DNA from: Planctomycetaceae bacterium
GTDB lineage: Bacteria; Planctomycetota; Planctomycetia; Pirellulales; Thermoguttaceae
DNA length: 9,260 bases
Assembly: GCA_003509805.1 (NCBI GenBank)
Contig: DOMV01000099.1
Coordinates: 174-9,433 of the forward strand
Direction of reading: 5' to 3'
Both the position numbers and the translations under genes were made by a program. The notes beneath the pieces are model-generated. The model worked only from the letters and a program-made list of their open reading frames with translations. It made no database searches and was not told the origin of the DNA. Positions 1 to 6,672 of this stretch are shown here, piece by piece (position 1 is the stretch's first letter; every line of letters begins with the position of its first letter).

Positions 1-786
1 ATCGACGGGAAGATGGAGACGGTATTCCGAGGCGTGAAAGCGCTCATGGAGCGCGGCGAGAACGTCGTCGATCGCTTCATCGCCTACGGCCGCCTCTTTG
101 ACGATCAAGGCGTCCTGATAGGGGTGGCATACGACGTACCCTGCCGTTTTACCTCCGCGCAAAACCGTGAAGACGGCCCCGCCCAACGCCCGGGTTTCGC
201 GGTCGATATAGGCAAGGTAATCCGAATCCCACTGGATGAAAGTCCGGCGCGTTTCAAAAAAAGCGTTGCGCATTCCCTCCAGCTTTGCAAACTCCGCCGG
301 GACCAAATCGCATGAATGCCCGTTCCGGGAGATATCCCCCTCCGTGAGAACCGGTTTTTTGACATGGAAGGCGGTGCGGTAACCGCGTTTCTCATAAAAC
401 GCGAACATGTTTTCACCGGCTGGAACCAGGATTGAGAGGGCGTATCCCTTCTCTTCGGATCGGCGATCGACTTCTTCGAGAAGGGCGCTGCTCAGACCTT
501 TTCCCCGCCACGGCGGCAGCGTCGCGACCCCGAAAACATAAACGGCATCGACCTGGTCGTGCGCGATAATCGCGGTGCAAGGCTGAAGGCAAAGCATCGC
601 CGCCGGGTCCTTGCCGTTCGTATCGTCGCAGTCCGTATCGTCGCAGTCCGGGGAATGGACCAGGACATTCCCGGGTTGAACCAGCCTGTCGAACAGGAAA
701 TCCGTGTAGTCCTTATTGTCGCCGAAACAGGTCATCCATATTTGTTTGATCGCCGGGACCTGCGTTTTGTCTGCATATTCGATCAT
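1..786 (-). CDS. GNAT-family N-acetyltransferase, 3' end cut by window edge
   Basis: Read on the minus strand from ATG at 786-784, the frame stays open to the left edge, giving 262 visible residues starting MIEYADKTQVPAIKQIW. It is likely a cytoplasmic acetyl-CoA-dependent acyltransferase; the substrate cannot be told. The first domain is a clear GNAT fold: the beta-strand YVFGVATLPPW at about residues 83-93 runs into the acetyl-CoA pyrophosphate-binding loop R94-G-K-G97 (R/QxxGxG/A type), followed by a helix (LSSALLEEVDRR) and the GNAT C-terminal motif FYEKRGYRTAF. Residues after about 150 appear to be a second, more divergent domain, as in longer two-domain GNAT proteins of gut bacteria and Eis-like enzymes. 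A stop codon lies in frame upstream with no other ATG between; GTG at 789-787 is an alternative start. No Shine-Dalgarno sequence is seen. A short Asp/Cys-rich insert (about residues 47-56) comes from a 15-bp tandem duplication. The family call is firm, the substrate unknown. Confidence 0.88.
   Translation of the reverse strand, partial: MIEYADKTQVPAIKQIWMTCFGDNKDYTDFLFDRLVQPGNVLVHSPDCDDTDCDDTNGKDPAAMLCLQPCTAIIAHDQVDAVYVFGVATLPPWRGKGLSSALLEEVDRRSEEKGYALSILVPAGENMFAFYEKRGYRTAFHVKKPVLTEGDISRNGHSCDLVPAEFAKLEGMRNAFFETRRTFIQWDSDYLAYIDRETRALGGAVFTVLRGGKTAGYVVCHPYQDALIVKEAAVGDEAIDDVLAALHERFHASEYRLHLPVD
619..648. repeat. 15-bp perfect tandem duplication inside the GNAT gene
   Basis: The unit CGTATCGTCGCAGTC occurs twice back to back (619-633 and 634-648). 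It lies in the coding sequence of the minus-strand acetyltransferase and, being a multiple of three, keeps the frame. It encodes a repeated D-C-D-D-T peptide in a probable surface loop ahead of the core GNAT strand. The identical copies suggest recent slippage. Confidence 0.85.
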
Positions 787-845
787 CACGTCGTTTCGGA
801 TGAAAAAGGCTACATGAAAAATTAAGGCTGCATATACAAACAGGG

Positions 846-874
846 ATTGTATAGCACGCCTGCACGGTTTTCAA
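846..874 (-). promoter_or_regulatory. Sigma-70-type promoter for the GNAT gene
   Basis: On the minus strand TTGAAA (874-869; five of six against TTGACA) is followed after 17 bases by TACAAT (851-846; five of six against TATAAT). The overlapping hexamer TATACA is preceded by TGC, which would also serve as an extended -10. Transcription would begin near 839, leaving a leader of about 53 bases before the ATG at 786. This is the best promoter match I found in the window. Confidence 0.6.
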
Positions 875-996
875 CGCTTGCCGACGGCGCCTTTCCGGAA
901 ACATGTGCGGGAATCGCGGAGTGGGCGAAAGAGGTAAGACAGACCGCATGGCGAAAATGAAAAGGCGGCGCAGGGAAATTGCAACAGCCTTCAGTA

Positions 997-1155
997 GATA
1001 CCGGAAACGCGGTGTAAACGAACATTCGGTCAAGTCCGTCTGCCGCACTCGCTCCCAACCTCTGTTTGTACAATGACATAAACGTTTCGTTCGAGCGGCA
1101 GGCGGTTATGCGCGGGATTGTGCGCGGGAACCGTTTCGGGCCGTTTATGGTATAT
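997..1155 (-). repeat. Dispersed repeat of about 160 bp, copy 1 (inverted relative to copy 2)
   Basis: Read on the minus strand, this segment matches 4620-4780 read on the plus strand in five collinear blocks: 1155-1141 (13 of 15 identical), 1135-1117 (17 of 19), 1104-1082 (23 of 23), 1054-1044 (11 of 11) and 1016-997 (18 of 20). The spacers between blocks diverge, but the total lengths are nearly equal (159 and 161). The two ends form an imperfect inverted repeat, ATACCGGAAACG at one end and ATACCATAAACG at the other, flanked by TA. No coding potential is evident. It may be a MITE-like element or a conserved regulatory module. I compared the copies by eye, without an alignment program. Confidence 0.75.
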
Positions 1156-1156
1156 A
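1148..1156 (+). promoter_or_regulatory. Possible extended -10 promoter of the large gene
   Basis: TGG followed by TATATA fits the extended -10 pattern, although the hexamer matches TATAAT at only four positions and no -35 box is visible at the right distance. It sits at the outer end of repeat copy 1 and would place the transcript start near 1163, upstream of both candidate start codons (TTG 1185, ATG 1236). This is a weak call. Confidence 0.25.
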
Positions 1157-1235
1157 TTGACCCGAATGGAAGGTTTTGGTATAGTTGAGCCGGCGCATCG
1201 GAGATGCCCGTGCCGTGGCTTTATTCCACCCGATC

Positions 1236-4200
1236 ATGGAAACGTTCCACCTTTTCAGCATTCATTCGCATATCATGTACCTCGTCGCCAAGGCGACGAT
1301 ACGGCATGAAGGGTTGCGCGCCGAAGACTGCGTCTTCGTCTTGACGAGAGATTACAAAACCCCGCGGGACGACGACGGCATTGTCCGTGACGACTTTCCG
1401 TTTCCCAACTGGGATATCCGTTTTTATTACGGCGAAGATCATGAAACAGTCCGCGACAACATCGGCCGGATCGATCGGTACGTCGAACAAATCACGCAAG
1501 GAAGACCGTTCCATTATTACGCCCAGACGACGCTTTCCTACTACGTCAACATCATCGCCTCCCACGGGAATTGCCTGGGCTATTCCTTCATCGAAGAGGG
1601 GTCTGCCGTCTATTGGAAAAAAAATATTTTGAATAAACGGTTGATGCCTTTGCCGAAAGACGTCGACCCGGGGTTGATGGACAAATGCAACGATTCGAGG
1701 CTGCTGACGTTCGGTCGCGAGTATTTCAACGTCACGCATCCGAAATTCCGTTTCGCCTATGCCGTTCATCCGGAGGCGTTTCCCTGCGCCGGGAAAGAGA
1801 AACGCGTCGTGTTGAAAGACGTTTTCCAAAAAGAACATATCCCGTCGTGCGAAGGAGCGGACGCCGTTTTCATTCCCAGCGACGAGCGCCGCCGTACCGG
1901 CCTTTCCATTCACCATTACGAACGGACCATGATCTGGTTCGTCGAGAAAATCCTGCTGCCCGCCGGTCACGAACGGGTCGTTTACAAGTTTCGCAGGGAA
2001 ACGCAGGCGTCCGAAGAGAAAGTCATGTTCGAAAGGATATTCGGGAAGTATCCCGCGATCGAGTTCGTGGAATTGCCGAACGACACCGTCATGGAGAATG
2101 TGATTTATTCCTACGACATTCCCACGTATTTTCTTTTGACTTCGACGGGCGGTTACGCCGGGCAAATGGGGCGCCGGGCCGTCTCCATCGCGAAGGCGTA
2201 CCAGGAATTCGACAAGGGGTTCCATAATTTTCGCGGCTATAACGTTTTTGACGACATGGAGCATTTCGGGGTCGAATTCCCAGTCCCTCGAAAAAACGAC
2301 GTCAAGGAAATCGTGCTGGACCGGGAAGTTCATTCGTTCGACGTTTTCGACACGTTGGTTACCCGCAGGACGGCGACCCCGGGCGGCGTCTTCGTCCTCA
2401 TGCAGCACAAACTGCGCAAATCGCATTCAAAGGAATTCCATGCCGACCTGATCGACGGTTTTCCCGAAAAACGCAAAGCGGCGGAGAGCCGGGCCGGGAG
2501 TGCAAGGAAAAACGATTATCGTCACCGCGTCATCGGGCTTGCGGACGAGGATGTCACGTTGGACGATATTTATCGCGCCCTTCAGGAATGTCATGGATTG
2601 AGCGATGCCCAAAAATCCTTCCTGAAAAACCTGGAAATCGAGACCGAGCGGGAATGCCTGATCGGCGTTCCTGAAAATATCGAAAACGTCCATTCGCTTT
2701 TGGAACAGGGGAAACGGGTCGTCCTGATTTCCGATATGTATCTTCCGAAGGATGTTCTCCGGGACCTGCTCCGGGGAATCGACGGGCGGGTCGCCTCGTG
2801 CCCCCTTTATCTTTCAAGCGAAATCAAACTGAAAAAGGCGACCGGCAACCTTTTCAGGCACGTATTGGACATGGAGGGACTGAAACCGTCACAACTCCAC
2901 CACACGGGTGATAATCCCCATGCCGATGTCCGGGTTCCGCGAAAAATGGGAATCCATGCCGTTCATTACACGGATTCCGCGCTGCGCCCCCATGAAAACG
3001 CCTTGCTGGAAAGCGGCGGCGACCACGACATTCTCCTGCAATTTTCCGTGGGCACCAGCAGGTACTTTCGAATAGCGCACCCGGGACACTTGCCGAGCGA
3101 ATCGTTGGGGGCGGGACTGGGCGGCCCGTTGTTTTTCGGATTCCTTTGGGACATGCTTTCGCGGGTCGGGGAGAACGGCATCGACCGCCTGTATTTCCTT
3201 GCCCGGGACGGCTGGATTTTGCGGAAAATCGCGATGACCCTCGCCGAAAAACGGGGGATTGCCGTCGACATGCGTTATTTGTACGCGTCGCGCAAAGTGG
3301 TTTACATGGCCTCCTATTTCGATTTTTCCCCCCACGAATTCGAACTGGCCTGGTTCACCGGGGTATCCCTCACGATCGAAGAGTTCGCCGGGAAGATTTT
3401 CATGCCCGTTCGAACGGTTGTCGAGGCGCTCCCGGAAAAATACCGTAACATCCGGAATATCGCGACGAGAATACTTTCCCGCAAGGAACGAAACGAACTG
3501 GCCTCGCATTTTCGCGACCATGCCGGGTTTCGTGCCGAAGTGACCGCGCAGGCCGGGCTCGTCAGGGAACGGTTTCTCGATTACCTGAAACAAGAGGAGG
3601 TTCCGAACGACGAGACGGTATCGATGGTCGATATCGGATGGCATCTGGTGACGGCACGGAAATTGCGATGCCTGCTCGGCACCGTCAATCCGGAAATCAA
3701 GATGAACGTCTTTACCTTCGGCACTTCCGCGCAACCCCGCCTGTTTCCCGTCTGGTCGAACGTGTTCACGGGGTTTCCCTACAGTTCGCATTCCCGCGTG
3801 TTTTCGGAGTTGTTCCACCGCGACAGGGGGATCGACTACACGGGGATCGTCGAACAACTCGCCGTTGCGAACGAAGGCGCGACGCAGGATTTCATCCGGA
3901 AAGACGACGGCACGATCCGGCCTTTGCAGGGGACGGTCCCGCCCTCGCTGATTCGATGGGGCGTCAACGAATACCGGGATGCCGTGGTCTGGTACGCCGG
4001 CTGTTTGGCCGATGCCGTGTTGAAGTACGATTTTCCGATGGAAAACCTCATGGCCCGCATGGGCGACCGGTTGAACTCCTACTTGTGCCATCCCTCCAAA
4101 GAGACGGCGGACGTTCTCGGGGATATCCCGTTTTCCGTTTCCGCGACGGATTCGAGGGTGCGAACTTCCGCGCCCGTGTTGTCGCTTTGGGACGCCTTCC

Positions 4201-4592
4201 GATTCTTTTTCGCGAGAAATCATCGTGACGTCTCGCTTCATTTCGGGTACTCGCTCATCCGCAGCCCGTGGCATGTTCGCACGGCGGGGCGCGCCCTGCT
4301 GGCGCTGCGGAACCGGATCGCCCCGAACTATCGTTTCCTGAGGGATCTCCTGGCACGAGTCAAGTCCCGTGTAACACGGGAAATTCCCGTGGCGAAAACC
4401 AGGGCCAAGGCGTTCGTCAAATACGGCCTCAACAGGTTCCGTCACGGCGTGCGGTCCTTGTCGGGCAATCTCTTGCCGGGTATTTCCGGAAAGTCTGTTG
4501 CGCGCCGCAAACGTCGCGGAACCCGAAACGACGAAACGCCCGCGATACCGCGTGGCGACCGTCCCGGCCGGGATGAAAAAGATGCGGCCTGA
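1236..4592 (+). CDS. Large HAD-hydrolase/glycosyltransferase-like polysaccharide protein (COG5610-like)
   Basis: This is an 1118-residue protein, probably cytoplasmic, with no signal peptide or membrane helix seen. Residues 1 to about 360 look like a GT-B-type transferase region, opening METFHLFSIHSHIMYLVAKA and containing SFIEEGSAVY, reminiscent of sialyl/polysialyltransferase-like families; no signature proves this. Residues about 365-590 are a HAD-superfamily hydrolase with all four motifs: D369-V-F-D372-T, S499-D500, K533/K534 and G558-D559-N-P-H-A-D564. Residues about 640-900 carry FLARDGW (654-660), YLYASRK and VDIGWH (798-803), features shared with COG5610-type proteins of capsule and surface-polysaccharide loci. 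The last 100 or so residues are strongly basic. I chose ATG 1236 because the protein-like sequence begins there. TTG at 1185 has a GGAAGG sequence 11 bases upstream and would add 17 residues. The HAD call is firm; the transferase role is inferred. The gene is bracketed by inverted copies of a 160-bp repeat and lies 195 bases before rfbB. Confidence 0.85.
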   Translation: METFHLFSIHSHIMYLVAKATIRHEGLRAEDCVFVLTRDYKTPRDDDGIVRDDFPFPNWDIRFYYGEDHETVRDNIGRIDRYVEQITQGRPFHYYAQTTLSYYVNIIASHGNCLGYSFIEEGSAVYWKKNILNKRLMPLPKDVDPGLMDKCNDSRLLTFGREYFNVTHPKFRFAYAVHPEAFPCAGKEKRVVLKDVFQKEHIPSCEGADAVFIPSDERRRTGLSIHHYERTMIWFVEKILLPAGHERVVYKFRRETQASEEKVMFERIFGKYPAIEFVELPNDTVMENVIYSYDIPTYFLLTSTGGYAGQMGRRAVSIAKAYQEFDKGFHNFRGYNVFDDMEHFGVEFPVPRKNDVKEIVLDREVHSFDVFDTLVTRRTATPGGVFVLMQHKLRKSHSKEFHADLIDGFPEKRKAAESRAGSARKNDYRHRVIGLADEDVTLDDIYRALQECHGLSDAQKSFLKNLEIETERECLIGVPENIENVHSLLEQGKRVVLISDMYLPKDVLRDLLRGIDGRVASCPLYLSSEIKLKKATGNLFRHVLDMEGLKPSQLHHTGDNPHADVRVPRKMGIHAVHYTDSALRPHENALLESGGDHDILLQFSVGTSRYFRIAHPGHLPSESLGAGLGGPLFFGFLWDMLSRVGENGIDRLYFLARDGWILRKIAMTLAEKRGIAVDMRYLYASRKVVYMASYFDFSPHEFELAWFTGVSLTIEEFAGKIFMPVRTVVEALPEKYRNIRNIATRILSRKERNELASHFRDHAGFRAEVTAQAGLVRERFLDYLKQEEVPNDETVSMVDIGWHLVTARKLRCLLGTVNPEIKMNVFTFGTSAQPRLFPVWSNVFTGFPYSSHSRVFSELFHRDRGIDYTGIVEQLAVANEGATQDFIRKDDGTIRPLQGTVPPSLIRWGVNEYRDAVVWYAGCLADAVLKYDFPMENLMARMGDRLNSYLCHPSKETADVLGDIPFSVSATDSRVRTSAPVLSLWDAFRFFFARNHRDVSLHFGYSLIRSPWHVRTAGRALLALRNRIAPNYRFLRDLLARVKSRVTREIPVAKTRAKAFVKYGLNRFRHGVRSLSGNLLPGISGKSVARRKRRGTRNDETPAIPRGDRPGRDEKDAA

Positions 4593-4619
4593 CGACGGGT
4601 TTTCCTTTCCTTGTGCATC

Positions 4620-4780
4620 ATATACCGCAAACGGCCTGCGACTACGGCCTGCAACGGTTTCCGCGAACAATCGCCTGCCGCTCGAACGAAACGTGCAACC
4701 GGATATTTATAAGGACGTTGCGCGAGCGAGTGCGACAAGCAGCCTTCACCAAACAATCAATTTCACCGCGTTTCCAGTAT
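4620..4780 (+). repeat. Dispersed repeat of about 160 bp, copy 2, directly upstream of rfbB
   Basis: This is the partner of 997-1155 in inverted orientation. The conserved blocks are 4620-4634, 4653-4671, 4672-4694 (23 identical bases), 4724-4734 and 4761-4780. Imperfect inverted ends are present (ATACCGCAAACG on the left; ATACTGGAAACG on the right, read on the other strand), with CAT immediately outside each end. It fills most of the 195-base gap between the large gene and rfbB and ends 7 bases before the rfbB ATG, so the promoter and leader of rfbB must lie wholly or largely within it unless rfbB is transcribed from upstream. TATAAG at 4708-4713 is a possible -10, but no -35 stands out. Confidence 0.75.
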
Positions 4781-4787
4781 CATTCTC

Positions 4788-5894
4788 ATGGGCAAAGTCG
4801 TTTTGGTGACGGGGGGGGCGGGATTCATCGGTTCCACGCTCGTTCGATATCTGATCGAACGAACCGGGTACGAGGTTGTCTGCCTTGACGCGTTGACTTA
4901 CGCGGGCGATCTCCGGTCATTGAAGGATGTGGAAAATTCGAAGCGGTTTCGCTTTGAAAAAATGGATATTCGCGATGAACGGAACGTGTTCTCGCTGTTG
5001 AAGGAAACACGTCCGGATTACCTCGTTCACCTGGCCGCGGAAAGTCACGTCGACAGGTCGATCGACGGCCCTGAGGAGTTCGTGCAAACAAATCTCGTCG
5101 GAACCTGTCGATTGCTTCGCGCCGCCCGGGATTATTGGGAGGGGTTGGAAGAGAAGAAGCGGACATTCCGGTTTCACCATGTTTCCACCGACGAAGTTTA
5201 CGGCAGCCTGGGTGAAACCGGGTGTTTTACGGAAGAAAGCGTTTATGACCCGCACAACCCCTACTCGGCCAGCAAGGCGGGCAGCGATCACCTGGTCCGC
5301 GCCTGGTTTCATACCTACGGTTTTCCGGTCCTGATTACGAATTGCTCGAATAATTACGGTCCGTATCATTTCCCGGAAAAATTGATCCCTCTCACGATTC
5401 TCGACGCGTTGGAGCAAAAGCCGCTCCAGGTGTACGGCAACGGGAAACACGTCCGGGATTGGCTGTTCGTCGAGGATCACGTTCGCGCGCTGTTCAAGGT
5501 CGTCACGGAAGGCGAACCGGGACGGACCTACATCATCGGCGGCAACATGGAAAGAAGGAACATCGACGTGGTCGAATCGATCTGCGATCTGCTCGACGAA
5601 CTCAGGCCGCTCCGGTCGGGTTCGTATCGCGGGCTTATCACCTTTACCGCCGACAGGCCCGGGAATGATTTTCGTTACGCTATCGATTCCGGCAGGATCA
5701 GGTCGGAACTCGGCTGGGAACCTTCGGAGACGTTTGAAAGCGGCCTTCGCAAAACGGTCCTGTGGTTTTTGGAGAACGAATGGTGGTGGAAACCGATCCG
5801 GGAAAACCACGGTGACGGCGTCCGGCCCGGAATGCGACACGCCGACCGCCCGGGCCGATATCTCGATCAGGCATCCCGCGATCGGTCATCGTGA
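4788..5894 (+). CDS. rfbB: dTDP-glucose 4,6-dehydratase
   Basis: This 368-residue cytoplasmic enzyme of the extended short-chain dehydrogenase family converts dTDP-glucose to dTDP-4-keto-6-deoxyglucose with bound NAD, the second step towards dTDP-rhamnose and other deoxysugars. The Rossmann loop G9-G-A-G12-F-I-G15 lies at the N-terminus. HLAAESHVDRS (81-91) is the classic RmlB signature. S133-T134-D135-E136-V-Y-G carries the Thr-Asp-Glu catalytic triad, and Y159-S-A-S-K163 is the SDR catalytic Tyr-Lys pair. NNYGPYHFPEKLIPL (188-202) and VYGNGKHVRDWLFVEDH (215-231) are sugar-nucleotide-binding segments. The normal family end is near WWWKPI (332-337). The remaining 30 or so residues are a polar, Arg/Asp-rich extension, its end encoded by a short DNA repeat. 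The start is fixed by the Rossmann fold; no Shine-Dalgarno sequence is seen. No rmlA, rmlC or rmlD lies within the window. The assignment is firm. Confidence 0.97.
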   Translation: MGKVVLVTGGAGFIGSTLVRYLIERTGYEVVCLDALTYAGDLRSLKDVENSKRFRFEKMDIRDERNVFSLLKETRPDYLVHLAAESHVDRSIDGPEEFVQTNLVGTCRLLRAARDYWEGLEEKKRTFRFHHVSTDEVYGSLGETGCFTEESVYDPHNPYSASKAGSDHLVRAWFHTYGFPVLITNCSNNYGPYHFPEKLIPLTILDALEQKPLQVYGNGKHVRDWLFVEDHVRALFKVVTEGEPGRTYIIGGNMERRNIDVVESICDLLDELRPLRSGSYRGLITFTADRPGNDFRYAIDSGRIRSELGWEPSETFESGLRKTVLWFLENEWWWKPIRENHGDGVRPGMRHADRPGRYLDQASRDRSS

Positions 5895-5923
5895 TCGGCC
5901 ATTGCAATCGGCCATCGTGATCG
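5879..5923. repeat. Short imperfect direct repeat spanning the rfbB stop codon
   Basis: A 19-base unit at 5879-5897 recurs at 5905-5923 with two mismatches (period 26). A degenerate related stretch, CGATCAGGCATC, begins at 5864. The rfbB stop codon (5892-5894) lies inside the first copy, so the tip of the C-terminal extension is repeat-encoded. Confidence 0.7.
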
Positions 5924-6137
5924 TCAGGCCGGTTTTTGTGTTTAACATAATCAAACGGGGGCTTGGGGGGCTTGATGAAAATGTTTCGTTTCGGTAAAAT
6001 GGCGGGCGTGGTTCGGGTCGGTCGCACGCCGGTCGCTTGCGAGCCGGTCGTGGGTTCGCCCGGTTGGGAGTCCACTTGTGCCGACACCCGTTTTGTCGTA
6101 CCGGCCATTTTTGTGAAACGCCGTTTATCGCACTGCC
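5895..6137. other. Intergenic spacer between rfbB and the small membrane protein
   Basis: The spacer holds the second unit of the short direct repeat, a possible terminator at 5909-5937, and an AT-richer patch around 5933-5955. CATAAT at 5946-5951 resembles a -10 box but has no matching -35. A 60-codon open frame at 5963-6145 overlaps the next gene, has no family resemblance and is not called. No RNA gene was recognised. Confidence 0.5.
5909..5937 (+). terminator. Weak intrinsic terminator candidate after rfbB
   Basis: CGGCC (5909-5913) can pair with GGCCG (5927-5931) across a 13-base loop, followed by GTTTTT. The stem is only 5 bp, but the T-run and the position 15 bases after the stop codon are suitable. 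A competing hairpin of GGCC and ATTG/CAAT arms lies just upstream (5897-5913). Confidence 0.35.
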
Positions 6138-6647
6138 ATGAATGAAATCGTTTGCTTCCTGCTTTTTTGCGCCGCCTCGGTCGGATTGACCTCGATCCTC
6201 GTCGACGGCAAATTGTTCCAGGGAATGAGGAATTCATTCCGGGCCCAGGCTGAAAAAGTGCGGCGAAAGCGGGAGCGCGGAAAAAGCGCCGGTTGGAGTT
6301 TCAGCGAATGGGTCGACAACGTTCTCGGCTGTTATCAATGTTGCGGGTTTTGGAGCGGAATCCTCTGCGGTCTGCTTCTCATGCCGCTGTCGTTTTCTCT
6401 CGGGAGCCTGGCCGTCCTTCTCGGCTGCGGCTGGGCGGCGAGCCTCCTTGCCGTTCTCTTCGTCATGGTGCTCGATACGTCGCGGTCCGCGATCGATTAT
6501 CTGCGGGCGGCGACCCCGCAACAACCGATACCGTCCGATCAGGAACCGCATTCGGACGGAGATGTCGTCGACGGACCGGATGCCTGGAATGAAGCGACGG
6601 AAAGTGAAGCGACGGAAGTGGAAAACGAGGAACAAACCGGCGCTTGA
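6138..6647 (+). CDS. Small membrane protein with Cys motif, DUF1360-like
   Basis: This is a 169-residue probable inner-membrane protein of unknown function. A hydrophobic helix spans about residues 4-22. A strongly basic, charged stretch follows (31-50). Then comes W58-V-D-N-V-L-G-C65-Y-Q-C68-C69-G-F-W72-S-G, leading into further hydrophobic segments (about 72-88 and 90-112). The C-terminal 40 or so residues are acidic and polar, with a small EATE repeat. The arrangement of a short helix, then a Cys-x2-Cys-x-GFW motif at a membrane boundary, then a helical hairpin, resembles DUF1360-type proteins, but I cannot confirm family membership. The Cys pair could bind metal or form a disulfide. The ATG at 6138 is the natural start because it opens directly into the first helix; there is no Shine-Dalgarno sequence. 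It converges on the autotransporter gene with a shared terminator between them. Confidence 0.75.
   Translation: MNEIVCFLLFCAASVGLTSILVDGKLFQGMRNSFRAQAEKVRRKRERGKSAGWSFSEWVDNVLGCYQCCGFWSGILCGLLLMPLSFSLGSLAVLLGCGWAASLLAVLFVMVLDTSRSAIDYLRAATPQQPIPSDQEPHSDGDVVDGPDAWNEATESEATEVENEEQTGA
6591..6620. repeat. 15-bp imperfect tandem repeat in the acidic tail of the membrane protein
   Basis: GAAGCGACGGAAAGT (6591-6605) is followed by GAAGCGACGGAAGTG (6606-6620). The repeat is in frame and encodes two EATE units in the acidic C-terminal tail. Confidence 0.7.
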
Positions 6648-6672
6648 CCGGAGATGGACTTCCACCGGGTGC

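Larger units (their letters stand above)
787..1235. other. Divergent intergenic region between GNAT and the large plus-strand gene
   Basis: About 450 bases separate the two divergently transcribed genes if the large gene starts at ATG 1236. The GNAT promoter occupies 846-874 and a copy of the dispersed repeat occupies 997-1155. I see no convincing gene here; the short open frames on both strands are compositionally unlike the neighbouring proteins. Nothing recognisable was found in 875-996. Confidence 0.6.

Noticed and set aside
559..825. 88-codon open frame on the plus strand
   Set aside because: It overlaps the GNAT coding sequence on the other strand; its repeated RIVAV peptide is only the 15-bp duplication read antisense.
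713..1079. Two overlapping minus-strand open frames between the GNAT gene and the repeat
   Set aside because: They overlap the GNAT start or the repeat, have no family resemblance and lack ribosome-binding sites. Copy 2 of the repeat does not preserve them.
997..1155. CRISPR array or tRNA gene in the intergenic repeat
   Set aside because: There are only two distant copies, no regularly spaced direct repeats, and no cloverleaf-like sequence could be made out.
1221..2426. 401-codon open frame on the minus strand
   Set aside because: It is antisense to the well-supported large gene, is rich in Arg, Pro and Val as expected of a shadow frame, and shows no recognisable motif.
2889..4670. 593-codon open frame on the minus strand
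   Set aside because: It is antisense to the HAD and C-terminal regions of the large gene and also runs into the repeat. Its composition is that of a GC-driven shadow frame.
4917..5840. 307-codon open frame on the minus strand
   Set aside because: It is the complement of rfbB, which has full catalytic motifs on the plus strand.
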